From assembly GCA_958448705.1 (NCBI GenBank), contig CAUDEY010000001.1, positions 1 through 64,000 on the forward strand: a stretch of DNA of 64,000 bases, written 5' to 3'. The notes under the pieces are model-generated. The model searched no databases and was not told the DNA's origin. It saw nothing but the letters and a program-made list of their open reading frames with translations. How positions within the stretch are numbered: position 1 is the first letter of the stretch; every line of letters begins with the position of its first letter. The position numbers and the translations under genes were made by a program. Positions 42,297-51,399 of the stretch are shown here, piece after piece. The stretch is from UMGS1322 sp900550765. Lineage in GTDB: Bacteria; Bacillota; Clostridia; Christensenellales; QALW01.

Positions 42297-42407
42297 TTCA
42301 TAAAATCCCACAAAAAAACCTGTCCGGAAGCAATCCGCTCTTTGTATTTCTTAATATCCGGCTTCTTATTCACTGGTTCCGCTCTGCTGTAATATTTCTT
42401 GCCTCTC

Positions 42408-42437
42408 TTGCGTTTTTACTGCAATATGTGTTATAAT
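42408..42437 (+). promoter_or_regulatory. sigma-A promoter for the AlbA_2 gene
   Basis: TTGCGT (42408-42413) and TATAAT (42432-42437), 18 bp apart, with an extended -10 TGT. Confidence 0.7.
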
Positions 42438-42469
42438 AGTTATAGAATCTTTTCGGGAGGTGCGTTGCC

Positions 42470-43402
42470 TTGACCAATCGGCAGGAAGTGATTTTTCTGA
42501 TTCAAAATCGCCGCGAGACCTCCACGGTAGACTTCAAACGGGATTTTTATAAAAAGCTAAAAAGTTCTGATTTTGCCAAAGACATTGCAGCTTTTGCCAA
42601 TGTTCCGGGAGAAGACAAATATCTGATTTTCGGCATTGACGATAAATCGAGAGAAGCCGTCGGAATTCTGCCGCAAACCTTTCCATCTGCTGATGATCTG
42701 GACTCTTATCTCAACCAGGCGATCGAACCTTTCGTTGATATTGAATCCGGCATTTTTGAATATAAAAAACGTATGATCGGCTATATCAAAATCTTGGCTT
42801 CCAACACCAATCCGCCGTACATGATAAAAGAGACCTGCGGTCCCGGCGGCAAAACCGAAAAAGGCGATATTTATATCCGCAAAGGTACCTGCAATCAAAA
42901 AGCAACTCGTATGGACCTGGACGCAATGTACATGGATAACGGTAAATGCACTGTACGAATTTTTGAAGATATCCTTTCCATTGAACCGGCATACGAACAA
43001 AACGAATCCGAAAAAATTGCTCTCTATGGCCGCATTTCTGTTGAAATTTATAACAGTTCCGCCCGCCCGCTGTTATTTTCCGGCGGTGCAGTCGATATCT
43101 TCTGCGAAGAGATTGCACTTTCCCGAAGGCTTCTTTCGCTGCTGCCTTCCCGAAAGCTCCAGGACACCCCTTTAGAAATCCTGCCTAAAACAAGAAGAGT
43201 CTATACCGCGCTCTTTTCCTTCAGCCTCTCCGACTGCATCATGCTGCGCTTTGATAAAAGCGGACGGCTGGTACGGCCAACCTCCGTACAGGTCATGCTT
43301 CTGGACACGGATCAAAAAAAATATATTACTGAAAAAACTCCTGTCATGTTGATTGCACAAGGTGATTTTCTTTCCAAAATGCAAAAGGACTCTTCCCTAT
43401 AA
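42470..43402 (+). CDS. AlbA_2 (Schlafen-like) domain protein
   Basis: This 310-aa protein has an N-terminal AlbA_2 domain (about 15-150): ETSTVDFKRDFY, DIAAFANVPGEDKYLIFGID, AVGILPQ and GDIYIRKGTCNQKATRMDL. In bacteria such domains occur in transcription regulators and putative nucleic-acid-binding proteins. The C-terminal 150 residues are beta-rich and unassigned; no winged helix is obvious. The start is a TTG at 42470 with GGGAGGTG 7 bp upstream. It is a single-gene unit of unknown function. Confidence 0.8.
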   Translation: MTNRQEVIFLIQNRRETSTVDFKRDFYKKLKSSDFAKDIAAFANVPGEDKYLIFGIDDKSREAVGILPQTFPSADDLDSYLNQAIEPFVDIESGIFEYKKRMIGYIKILASNTNPPYMIKETCGPGGKTEKGDIYIRKGTCNQKATRMDLDAMYMDNGKCTVRIFEDILSIEPAYEQNESEKIALYGRISVEIYNSSARPLLFSGGAVDIFCEEIALSRRLLSLLPSRKLQDTPLEILPKTRRVYTALFSFSLSDCIMLRFDKSGRLVRPTSVQVMLLDTDQKKYITEKTPVMLIAQGDFLSKMQKDSSL

Positions 43403-43575
43403 AAGCTAAATTTGTGCAACGAAAATCAAAAACACAAAAAAGATACAGCCTCAAAATAGATTCCCACAAGCAACGTATGGAATTTTTCATCCCAGCAAAA
43501 ATAATAATATCTATTTTCGCCTAAAAATTTATAGTTCTCCAATAATATGTATATATATTCATATGTAAAATTAGC

Positions 43576-43605
43576 AAAAACATCCTTTTCAAAAAGGATG
43601 TTTTT
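43576..43605. terminator. bidirectional terminator between convergent genes
   Basis: AAAAACATCCTTTT (43576-43589) pairs with AAAAGGATGTTTTT (43592-43605), a perfect 14-bp stem with U-runs in both directions. The rest of the 43403-43631 gap is A/T-rich with nothing else I can support. Confidence 0.85.
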
Positions 43606-43631
43606 CAATGTCAATTAACGTATTTATTTTT

Positions 43632-44591
43632 TCACACCACCGAAAACTGTATTACACAAAATACCGTATAGATCAGCAGCAAAAGGATCCCCTGCCACCG
43701 AAACAGCCGCCCCCGTTTTAGCAGCGGAAATGTTAAAACAGCCATACTGAGAAGCATAACGGGTAAATCTACCAGCAAAGAGGCATGGCCCCCTGCAATC
43801 ATCGTTCCCTGCGGAATAGTAAAAGGCGCCAGTGCCGCCGCTAATCCACTGACTAACACCAAATTAAAAAGATTGGCACCGATAATATTGCCCAGGGAAA
43901 GAGCCCCATGTCCCTTGACCAATGCGGTAATAGCCGTAACCAGTTCCGGCAGTGAAGTACCGACGGCCACAAAAGTCAGGGCAATTACTGCCTCCGGCAC
44001 CCCCAAAAACTGCGCAATTAAAATGCCGTTATGTATCAGCAGATTTGCACCAAAAGCAATCATCACAGCGCCCAACAGCAGCAAAAGGCTATCTTTTACT
44101 GCTGTGCTCCGCTGATTATCCGTTTTATAATCCGTAGGATTCGGCTCTTTTTTCGCCTGTTTTAAAGTAAATACCATATAAACAAAAAAAATACTCAGCA
44201 AAGCAAGCCCTGTTGCACGGCTGAAATATCCTGAAGTATAAGCAGTCAAACCATAAACAGCCGCGGCAAAAAAGAAAAACACCGCCGGTATTTTTAACGC
44301 TTTGGCATCTGCTTTTCCGGGTTTTACCGTAATCGAAAGTGCAGCAATCAACGCTGTGTTGCAAATAACAGAGCCGATTGCATTTCCATAGGACATTTCC
44401 CCATGGCCGCCAAGGGCTGAAGATACCGAAACCATAACCTCCGGAAGCGTAGTCCCGATGGAAACGACCGTTGCACCGATTATAAATTCCGGCACATGGA
44501 AACGGCGTGCAATTCCCGCCGCAGCCTCAACAAACCAGTCGCCACCCTTTATCAAAAGAATTAGTCCTGCCAAGAACAGCGCGATTGCCAT
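43632..44591 (-). CDS. calcium/sodium antiporter (CaCA family, YrbG-like)
   Basis: This 319-aa membrane exchanger has two inverted repeats of about 5 helices. The alpha-repeat motifs are VVSIGTTLPEVMVSVSSA (near 50) and FVAVGTSLPELVTAITAL (near 200), each with the ion-binding Glu in G-T-[TS]-L-P-E and followed by GNAIGSVICN and GNIIGANLFN. It exchanges Ca2+ for Na+ or H+. The start at 44591 follows AGGGGG; in-frame ATGs further upstream are less well placed. Confidence 0.92.
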   Translation of the reverse strand: MAIALFLAGLILLIKGGDWFVEAAAGIARRFHVPEFIIGATVVSIGTTLPEVMVSVSSALGGHGEMSYGNAIGSVICNTALIAALSITVKPGKADAKALKIPAVFFFFAAAVYGLTAYTSGYFSRATGLALLSIFFVYMVFTLKQAKKEPNPTDYKTDNQRSTAVKDSLLLLLGAVMIAFGANLLIHNGILIAQFLGVPEAVIALTFVAVGTSLPELVTAITALVKGHGALSLGNIIGANLFNLVLVSGLAAALAPFTIPQGTMIAGGHASLLVDLPVMLLSMAVLTFPLLKRGRLFRWQGILLLLIYTVFCVIQFSVV

Positions 44592-44674
44592 TTTATTTCC
44601 CCCTGCTGCCATCATACAATAAAAGTTCTGCGGCTCTCTTCCTTGCCGGCATTACACAGCAAATTTTCATTTGC

Positions 44675-44703
44675 TTGTTAGAACATGCTTAAAGTAGTAT
44701 AAT
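44675..44703 (+). promoter_or_regulatory. sigma-A promoter for the LUD-domain gene
   Basis: TTGTTA (44675-44680) and TATAAT (44698-44703), 17 bp apart; AAGGAGGAG follows before the ATG. Confidence 0.75.
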
Positions 44704-44725
44704 GTATGTATAAGGAGGAGATTTT

Positions 44726-45358
44726 ATGAATTTTCAAGCATCCCGAAATGAACTTTTGGGTCGCACTGCGGTCAAAAATTTAAACGCGCGTTTTTTTGAT
44801 GCCTGCTATTGCGCTACGGCGAAGGAAGCCGCAAAAAAAGCGCTTTCTTATATTCCAGAAAGCGCTTCTGTTACCTGGGGCGGATCTATGTCTATTGCAG
44901 AAGCAGGGCTGCTCACAATGCTCAAAGAGGGCAATTACCGGCTTTGGGATCGAGAGGCCGTTCCTCCGGAGCAAAAGCAGGAGTTTTACCGCCAAGCCTT
45001 TTATGCTGATTTTTATCTGATGAGCGCAAATGCCGTCAGCGTAACCGGTGAAATCGTCAACATTGACGGCACAGGCAATCGGGTTGCCGCGCTGGCCTAC
45101 GGCCCCAAAAATATCATCGTGCTTGCAGGCATCAATAAAATAACCTATACTCTTACCGATGCTGTTTCCCGCGCCAGACAACAGGCTGCGCCGCTGAATA
45201 CCCAGCGTTTTGCGCTTTCAACCCCCTGCCGCCAGACAGGTGTTTGTGCAGACTGTACCTGTCCTGACTCTATCTGCGCGCAGCTTTTAATTACCCGGCT
45301 CTGCCGTCCCAAAGGGCGGATCAAAGTAATCCTTGCGGGAGAGCCCTTAGGTTTTTAG
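44726..45358 (+). CDS. LUD-domain (LutC/YkgG-like) protein
   Basis: This 210-aa protein belongs to the LUD family, whose better-known members act in lactate oxidation together with iron-sulfur proteins. Blocks seen are VTWGGSMSIAEAGLL, ADFYLMSANAVSVTGEIVNIDGTGNRVAALAYGP (in parts), and a C-terminal cysteine cluster CRQTGVCADCTCPDSIC that may bind metal. No LutA or LutB partner lies nearby, so lactate use is unproved. Its stop overlaps the convergent dapL stop by 4 bp. Confidence 0.9.
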   Translation: MNFQASRNELLGRTAVKNLNARFFDACYCATAKEAAKKALSYIPESASVTWGGSMSIAEAGLLTMLKEGNYRLWDREAVPPEQKQEFYRQAFYADFYLMSANAVSVTGEIVNIDGTGNRVAALAYGPKNIIVLAGINKITYTLTDAVSRARQQAAPLNTQRFALSTPCRQTGVCADCTCPDSICAQLLITRLCRPKGRIKVILAGEPLGF

Positions 45359-46548
45359 CCTTCTTGTTTAAACACCTTTACAAGCCGCGCCGCGGCTTCT
45401 TTTGTATCCTCCGGATCGCCGAACGTCGACAGCCGGAAATATTCCCTGCCGCATTGCCCAAAGCCTTCTCCGGGGGTGCCGACGATCTGCACGCTGTGAA
45501 GCAAAAAATCAAAAAGTTGCCAGCTATCCATCCCTCGAGGACACCGCATCCAAATATACGGAGCATTTTTTCCGCCGCAGTACCAAATACCGCATTCATC
45601 CAACGCTTTCATTAAAACAGCAGCGTTTGTTTTATACACCGCAATATTTTCCCGCACCTGTTTCTGCCCTTCCTCTGTAAATACCGCCGCTGCACCGCGC
45701 TGAAGAATATACGATACGCCGTTCGTTTTAGTCGTTCGGTTGCGTACCCACATACGGTTAAACTGCATACCGTTACGAACCAACTCCTTGGGGATAACCG
45801 TATATCCGCACCGGGTTCCGGTAAATCCCGCCGTTTTAGAAAGTGAACAAATCTCTATCGCGCAGGTACGGCTTCCTTCTATTTCAAAAATACTGTGCGG
45901 AATCTCTTTTTCTTCAATAAAAGCCTCATATGCGGCATCAAAGAGGATGACTGCCCCGTTTTGATTGGCGTACTCTACCCATGCCCGCAGTTTATCCTTA
46001 CTGAAAACAGCTCCGGTAGGATTATTCGGCGAACAGATATATAGAATATCCGCATGAATCCTGCTGTCCGGCAGCGGTACAAAGCCATTCTCTTTTTCCG
46101 ATGGAAAATGAATCAGCTTGTGCCCGGCAATAATATTGGCATCCACATAGGCCGGATACGCCGGTTCCATAACCAACACCGTATTCTGCTGATCAAACAA
46201 ATCCAAAATGTCACCAAGTTCATCACTTGCTCCGCTGGAAACAAAGATCTCTTCCTCATCCAGTAAAACATTTCTGCCCGCATAGTATCCCTTTACCGCC
46301 TGTTTGAAAAAATCTGCTCCGCACTCGGGCATATATCCGTGGAAGGTCTCTTTTTTTGCCTGATCCTCCACTGCTTCGTGAAGTGCTTTGATAACGGCAC
46401 CGCAAAGCGGAAGCGTAACATCTCCAATTCCAAGCCTCAGCAAATGAGCGTTAGGATGCTCCTTCATATAAGCGCCGGTTTTTTGCGCGATATTATAAAA
46501 CAAATAGGAATCCTTTAATTCTTTATAATGAGCGTTCGGAATAGTCAT
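45355..46548 (-). CDS. dapL: LL-diaminopimelate aminotransferase
   Basis: This 397-aa PLP enzyme converts tetrahydrodipicolinate directly to LL-diaminopimelate, bypassing the succinylase and acetylase routes of lysine and cell-wall synthesis. Blocks are LRLGIGDVTLPLC, GYMPECGADFFKQAV, SSGASDELGDI, CSPNNPTGAVFSKD and the PLP-lysine motif SLSKTAGFTGTRCGY. The ATG at 46548 follows GAAGGAGA, although an in-frame ATG lies 6 codons upstream. It overlaps the 3' end of dapF by 26 bp, and together they supply meso-DAP. Confidence 0.96.
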   Translation of the reverse strand: MTIPNAHYKELKDSYLFYNIAQKTGAYMKEHPNAHLLRLGIGDVTLPLCGAVIKALHEAVEDQAKKETFHGYMPECGADFFKQAVKGYYAGRNVLLDEEEIFVSSGASDELGDILDLFDQQNTVLVMEPAYPAYVDANIIAGHKLIHFPSEKENGFVPLPDSRIHADILYICSPNNPTGAVFSKDKLRAWVEYANQNGAVILFDAAYEAFIEEKEIPHSIFEIEGSRTCAIEICSLSKTAGFTGTRCGYTVIPKELVRNGMQFNRMWVRNRTTKTNGVSYILQRGAAAVFTEEGQKQVRENIAVYKTNAAVLMKALDECGIWYCGGKNAPYIWMRCPRGMDSWQLFDFLLHSVQIVGTPGEGFGQCGREYFRLSTFGDPEDTKEAAARLVKVFKQEG

Positions 46549-47338
46549 CGATCGTTTCTCCTTCATATATCATTTCCGCCGGACCGGTCATGGTTACCGC
46601 ATTCTCTGAAGATATCTGTACAGTCAGCGGACCTCCGTCCAGCATAATCTCAATATCCGTATCTGCGGCACAAAAGCCCGCATGTACTGCTGCCGCTGCA
46701 GAAGCGCAGGCGCCGGTTCCGCAGGCCATCGTAATGCCGCTGCCCCGCTCCCATACACGCATTCGGAGCTTATCTGCCGAAAGAACCTGAACAAATTCCA
46801 CATTCACGCCGTCAGGAAATGCGGGATGCTTTTCCAATGCCGCACCCACCGTAGTAAGAGGCGCATTCTGAGCATCATCAATAAACACAACCGCATGCGG
46901 ATTTCCCATAGAAACAGGAATGCATTCAACCCGCTGTCCGCATACGGTCATCGTCTGCGAGGGCCTGACAGCAGCCTTTCCCATTTCGACCGAAACACGC
47001 CTCACCTTTCCCTTTTCAACAGTAAGCGCAAGCATTTTGATTCCAGAGAGTGTTTCGATTGTAAGGTGTGTTTTATCCGTATAGCCTTTATCATACACAT
47101 ATTTTCCCACACAACGAATCCCATTGCCGCACATCATGGCTTCACTGCCGTCGGCATTAAAGATGCGCATTTTATAATCCGCTTTTGCCGACGGCAGAAT
47201 CCAAATCATTCCGTCAGAACCCGCACCGAAATGCCGGTCTGAAAGCTTCACGGCGAGGTTTTGCGGATTCCGGGGTTCCGTTTGGGAAAATACGTACAGA
47301 TAGTCATTGCCAAGTCCATGCATTTTAGTAAATTTCAT
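46523..47338 (-). CDS. dapF: diaminopimelate epimerase
   Basis: This 271-aa enzyme epimerises LL-DAP to meso-DAP. The two catalytic cysteines lie in MMCGNGIRCVG and MACGTGACASA, and the N-terminal KMHGLGNDYLYV and FNADGSEA blocks are typical. The ATG at 47338 is 5 bp after GGAGG; an adjacent ATG (47341) is too close. It lies between purA and dapL, so the order purA-dapF-dapL probably forms one leftward unit with purA first. Confidence 0.96.
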   Translation of the reverse strand: MKFTKMHGLGNDYLYVFSQTEPRNPQNLAVKLSDRHFGAGSDGMIWILPSAKADYKMRIFNADGSEAMMCGNGIRCVGKYVYDKGYTDKTHLTIETLSGIKMLALTVEKGKVRRVSVEMGKAAVRPSQTMTVCGQRVECIPVSMGNPHAVVFIDDAQNAPLTTVGAALEKHPAFPDGVNVEFVQVLSADKLRMRVWERGSGITMACGTGACASAAAAVHAGFCAADTDIEIMLDGGPLTVQISSENAVTMTGPAEMIYEGETIDDYSERSL

Positions 47339-47406
47339 CATATCCTCCAAAAAACCCAAAGCCTGCCTCAGCCGTTCCACACAAGCTGAAAGCCAAGCTT
47401 CCGCAG

Positions 47407-48675
47407 TCAATCAAATTTTATATATTCGTCTCTTCCCGCCCCGACAGAAACATACCGGATGGGACTGTTTACTTTTTCTTCTATATAACGGATATATGCC
47501 TTAGCCGCCTGCGGAAGTTCCTCACGCTTTCTGCATTTTGAAACATCGCCGAAGCCCTCCAGATAGGTAATGACCGGTTTTGCCCGGTTCAGCCGCTCTC
47601 CCGTCGGAAAGGCAGTCGTGACCTCACCGTCTATTTCATAAGCGGTGCAGACCGGAATCTGATCCATATAAGACAGCACATCCAACTTTGTCAGGGCAAT
47701 GCAATCGGCACCCTGTACGGTTACGCCGTAACGGGAAGCCGGTATATCAAAAGGCCCGACACGGCGCGGCCGGCCGGTAGCGGCCCCATATTCGCCGCCT
47801 GCGGCACGGAGCTTTTCAGCTTCAGCGCCGAACATTTCCACTGTAAACGGACCTTCTCCCACACAGGTAGAATACGCTTTCATAATACCAATAACAGAAT
47901 CCAAACGCACGCCGGGAATGCCCGCGCCGATGGGCGCAAAAGAAGCTAACGTTTGAGAGGATGAGGTATACGGATAGATCCCGAAATCAATATCGCGAAG
48001 TGCTCCCAGCTGCGCCTCAAACATAATATTCTTTCCTTTTTCTACAGCGTTTAAAAGGTATTGGGATACATCTGTAATATACGGCGCGATTTTGCTGCCG
48101 TAGGTTTCAAGCCACTGTATCGTTTCATCAGGATCAACAGGCGCATGGCCATACCCTAATACCGTAATATTTTTCCATGTAATCAATTCCCTAACACGCT
48201 CTTTAAGGCCATCCATATCCAACAGTTCTTCCATGCGAATTCCTTTTTTCATATATTTATCCGCATATACCGGAGCAATTCCCCGGCGGGTAGACCCGAA
48301 CTTTTTATCCTGCAGGCGCTCTTCTTCCAGAATATCCTGCAATTTGTGATATGGCAAACATACAATCGCCTTGCTGCTGATTTTCAGATTATCCGGCGTA
48401 ATACGGATTCCCTTCTCGGTAAGCGCCTCAATTTCTCCCGCTAAATGCTGCAGGTCAATCACCATACCGTTTCCCATAATATTGACAGTTGTTTCACGCA
48501 GGATCCCCGACGGCAGCAGGTTCAAAACAAATTTTCCCCTATCATTAATCACTGTATGCCCTGCATTGTTGCCGCCCTGATACCGGCAGATAATCTCATA
48601 GTCAGAAGAAAGGAGGTCCACCATACGTCCCTTCCCTTCATCTCCCCAATTAATTCCGACGATTGCTGTAAGCAT
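47407..48675 (-). CDS. purA: adenylosuccinate synthetase
   Basis: This 422-aa enzyme uses GTP and aspartate to convert IMP to adenylosuccinate. Signature blocks: VGINWGDEGKGRMVDLL (P-loop-like), GGNNAGHTV, LPSGILRE, GSTRRGIAPVYADK, FEAQLGALRDIDFGIYPYTSSS and RPRRVGPFD. It lies about 160 bp downstream of the ANTAR regulator; that gap contains a long imperfect stem (CTGCC..TCTGCT / AGCAGAGGCAG, about 48776-48830) and a short CCTTATA/TATAAGG palindrome but no clear terminator. Confidence 0.97.
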   Translation of the reverse strand: MLTAIVGINWGDEGKGRMVDLLSSDYEIICRYQGGNNAGHTVINDRGKFVLNLLPSGILRETTVNIMGNGMVIDLQHLAGEIEALTEKGIRITPDNLKISSKAIVCLPYHKLQDILEEERLQDKKFGSTRRGIAPVYADKYMKKGIRMEELLDMDGLKERVRELITWKNITVLGYGHAPVDPDETIQWLETYGSKIAPYITDVSQYLLNAVEKGKNIMFEAQLGALRDIDFGIYPYTSSSQTLASFAPIGAGIPGVRLDSVIGIMKAYSTCVGEGPFTVEMFGAEAEKLRAAGGEYGAATGRPRRVGPFDIPASRYGVTVQGADCIALTKLDVLSYMDQIPVCTAYEIDGEVTTAFPTGERLNRAKPVITYLEGFGDVSKCRKREELPQAAKAYIRYIEEKVNSPIRYVSVGAGRDEYIKFD

Positions 48676-48836
48676 CTTTCATTTCCTTCTTTCTTCCTAT
48701 TGTTTTATAATACCGAATTTAAATATTTTCCCATTCTGCCGCAATCCGCCCCTTATATTATAAGGCTTCTTCTGCTTTCTGCCTCTGCTATACTATTCCA
48801 GCAGCGCAGCTTCCATAAAGCAGATAGGCAGTCCCC

Positions 48837-49421
48837 CTACTTATAAGTAGAAAGGATATTTTCTGCAATAATGCGGCGGGTAACGCATCGATCCATCGCC
48901 TGTTTTTCAATATATCGATGCGCTTCCTTTTCCGTCATTTTCAATTGTTCAATCAGCAGCCACTTTGCACGGTTCACAAGACGAATCTCTTCCATCTTTT
49001 CTTCAATCGACGCTGTTTTCTGTTCCATTTTCCGCAGCCGTTCCCGTGTACCGCACAGCAGCAGCAGAGACTGCGTGATCATCTGTATCGGCGTAGGCTT
49101 TGAAAGAGTAAGAATCCCGTAAGGAGAGACGCGTGCATTGATATCGGAATAATGTTCCGTTTTTACCAGCAGCAATATTCCCGTACTACTGTTTTCGCAA
49201 ACATCCAGAGCCAGCCGTGTTCCAAAGCTATCCGGAAGAGGTGTATTAATGATTACAATATCAAAACTATTCTCCAGCAAAGAACGTCTGGCGCTTGTTA
49301 CATCCGAAGCAAGAACAACCGGTTGATAACGGGTTTCGGGAAGCAGCGTGAGCAAGGATTGATTGAATTTTGCAGATGAAGATACCAAAAGCAGACTATA
49401 ACAGCGTTCTGTAAAGTCCAT
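48837..49421 (-). CDS. ANTAR-domain RNA-binding antiterminator with degenerate receiver domain
   Basis: This 194-aa protein has an N-terminal receiver-like domain (about 1-125), a coiled-coil linker (about 125-150) and a C-terminal ANTAR domain (about 145-190: LVNRAKWLLIEQLKMTEKEA, then HRYIEKQAMDRCVTRRIIAE). ANTAR proteins bind paired hairpins in nascent mRNA and prevent termination, often for nitrogen genes. The phosphoacceptor position reads DIVIIN59TPLP, Asn in place of Asp, and the N-terminal acidic pair is absent, so phosphorylation control is unlikely. It lies 30 bp downstream of a glutamine synthetase gene, a neighbourhood known for such regulators in clostridia. Confidence 0.93.
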   Translation of the reverse strand: MDFTERCYSLLLVSSSAKFNQSLLTLLPETRYQPVVLASDVTSARRSLLENSFDIVIINTPLPDSFGTRLALDVCENSSTGILLLVKTEHYSDINARVSPYGILTLSKPTPIQMITQSLLLLCGTRERLRKMEQKTASIEEKMEEIRLVNRAKWLLIEQLKMTEKEAHRYIEKQAMDRCVTRRIIAENILSTYK

Positions 49422-49451
49422 TTGCTCCTCCCTTATCGGTTTTTTCTTTTT

Positions 49452-50660
49452 TTACCGTGTATACTGCCTTATAATAGACTGCGGCAAACATTTTGCAATA
49501 AATTCACTGCCGGCAGCAGAGGCCTTTGCCTCTGCCAGTGTCTGCGGCAATACGCGGTATCCCGCTGTGACCTTAGCGGCAGCTGTATACAGGTTGATAT
49601 CAGCCGCCGGGGGTAAAACAGCGTTGGTTTTGATGCCGTCAAGTCCAGCCCGAATCAGCAGCGCAAAAGCAATATAAGGATTACATAAAGGATCCGGTGA
49701 ACGCAATTCTGCCCGTTTATACTCGCCCATTGCCGCCGGAATACGAATCAATTGCGAACGATTCTCGCTGGACCAAGAAATATACCGCGGCGCTTTTTGA
49801 CTGCCAAACCGCTGATACGAAGCTTCCGTTGTATTCAAAAACACCGTTATATCTGAAACATGGGAAAGAATTCCTGCAATCAGCGAAGGCATGATTTCCC
49901 GCTTCTCTTTACTTGCAGCGGAAATATTGATATGCATTCCGTTGCCGGGCTGATCTTTCAGCGGCTTCGGTGAAAAATCAGCGTACAAACCGTTTCTGGC
50001 AGCAATCGTATTGACAACTGCACGGAATGTAACGGCATGATCTGCCGCCGTAAGCGGATCAGAATAACGAAAATCAATTTCATTCTGTCCCGGTCCCTCT
50101 TCATGATGGGAACTTTCCGGGTTAATTCCCATCTGTTCTAAAGTCAGGCAAATTTCACGGCGCACATTTTCTCCTTTATCCTCCGGTGCGATATCCATAT
50201 AACCGGCAGTATCATAAGGGATTTTAGTAGGTGCGCCAGTTTCATCCCGCTCAAACAAATAAAACTCCATTTCTGAGCCGAATCCAAAGGAAATTCCTTC
50301 TTTTTCGGCATCTTCAACGGCTCTTCTTAAAATTGTTCGAGTATCCGCCTCAAAAGCAGTACCATCCGGATGTGTAACGGAACAAAACATCCGCACAACT
50401 CTTCCATGTTCCGGCCTCCACGGCAAAACAGCAAGCGTAGAGGTATCCGGATGAAGAAACAGATCCGAGTGAACCTCGTCGCCGAATCCTGCTATCGCCG
50501 AAGCATCAATGGCAATGCCGTATTCAAACGCTCTGTCAAGCTCCTGCGGCATAATGGAAATATTCTTTTGGCCGCCATAGATATCACAAAAGGCCATTCG
50601 AATAAATTTTACATCCTCTTCCGCGATATATTGCCTAATTTCGTCCTTGGAATATTTCAT
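49452..50660 (-). CDS. glutamine synthetase family protein, short type I-like
   Basis: This 402-aa protein has the glutamine synthetase catalytic pattern: GFGSEMEFYLFERD, SSHHEEGPGQNEIDFRYSDPLTAADH, KPLKDQPGNGMHINIS and ENRSQLIRIP. It is about 40 residues shorter than usual type I enzymes (about 440-470), with missing C-terminal residues, so either true glutamine synthesis or a related gamma-glutamyl ligase role is possible. The position between gltB3 and the ANTAR gene, in the glutamate synthase operon, favours a nitrogen-assimilation role beside the GSIII encoded divergently. Confidence 0.88.
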   Translation of the reverse strand: MKYSKDEIRQYIAEEDVKFIRMAFCDIYGGQKNISIMPQELDRAFEYGIAIDASAIAGFGDEVHSDLFLHPDTSTLAVLPWRPEHGRVVRMFCSVTHPDGTAFEADTRTILRRAVEDAEKEGISFGFGSEMEFYLFERDETGAPTKIPYDTAGYMDIAPEDKGENVRREICLTLEQMGINPESSHHEEGPGQNEIDFRYSDPLTAADHAVTFRAVVNTIAARNGLYADFSPKPLKDQPGNGMHINISAASKEKREIMPSLIAGILSHVSDITVFLNTTEASYQRFGSQKAPRYISWSSENRSQLIRIPAAMGEYKRAELRSPDPLCNPYIAFALLIRAGLDGIKTNAVLPPAADINLYTAAAKVTAGYRVLPQTLAEAKASAAGSEFIAKCLPQSIIRQYTR

Positions 50661-50677
50661 ATGCTATCCTGCCTTTC

Positions 50678-51397
50678 CTAATTTGCAACATACATTTGCT
50701 GATACGGGTTTTTACTGTCCGGCGTTACAACCGTATAGGGACTCTGCAGCATCGTTTCTGCATCATACCCAAAGAGTTCGCAAAACTGCCGGACAAACGG
50801 CGCGATCTCTAAAATCTCTTCTTCTTTTGCAAGATGGGAAGTCGTTTGGCGGGGAAAACGAACTGAAGAGACGTCGCCGCGCAAGATCATTTTTCCTCCA
50901 TGCATTCCCGTGCACGGGAAATTCCCTATCAGCGCTTTTCCGTCATTATGCAGGCCCAATACCACAATAAGACCTCCCGCCTGATATTCCCCCAGAAAGC
51001 TGCCGGCTCTGCCGCCAATTACGATAACCGGCTTTTTGGCCTTATACTCCTTCATATGAATCCCGGCGCGATATCCGGCATTCCCTTTAATATAAATTTG
51101 CCCGCCGCGCATCGCATATCCCGCAGCATCCCCAATGTTTCCATGAACCACGATCATCCCGTCATTCATAGTGTCACCCACGGCATCCTGTGCATTGCCG
51201 TCTACCGTAATAAAAGCACCGCTGAGGTATGCACCAAGTGCATTTCCCGGAATCCCTTCGATCCGGATCCGCTTATCCTTCATTCCCGCCGCAATGAAAC
51301 GCTGCCCCAAGCACCCCTTGATCGCACAAGTTTCACCGCTGTTCCGAATTGCCTCATTCAAAGCAGAAAAATCAAGTCCCGCCGCATCGATTATCAT
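50678..51397 (-). CDS. glutamate synthase GXGXG-domain subunit (GltB3-like)
   Basis: This 239-aa beta-helix protein corresponds to the C-terminal GXGXG domain of large glutamate synthase subunits. Repeats such as YLSGAFITVDGNAQDAVGDT, GMIVVHGNIGDAAGYAMRGG and IYIKGNAGYRAGIHMKE show it. It is a separate gene here, as in archaeal-type and some clostridial synthases, and should assemble with the amidotransferase and FMN subunits encoded upstream. It starts 2 bp after the FAD oxidoreductase gene. Confidence 0.92.
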   Translation of the reverse strand: MIIDAAGLDFSALNEAIRNSGETCAIKGCLGQRFIAAGMKDKRIRIEGIPGNALGAYLSGAFITVDGNAQDAVGDTMNDGMIVVHGNIGDAAGYAMRGGQIYIKGNAGYRAGIHMKEYKAKKPVIVIGGRAGSFLGEYQAGGLIVVLGLHNDGKALIGNFPCTGMHGGKMILRGDVSSVRFPRQTTSHLAKEEEILEIAPFVRQFCELFGYDAETMLQSPYTVVTPDSKNPYQQMYVAN

Positions 51398-51399
51398 TA

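Noticed and set aside
43426..43614. 62-codon leftward open frame
   Set aside because: It is A/T-rich, runs through a strong bidirectional terminator and has no ribosome binding site.
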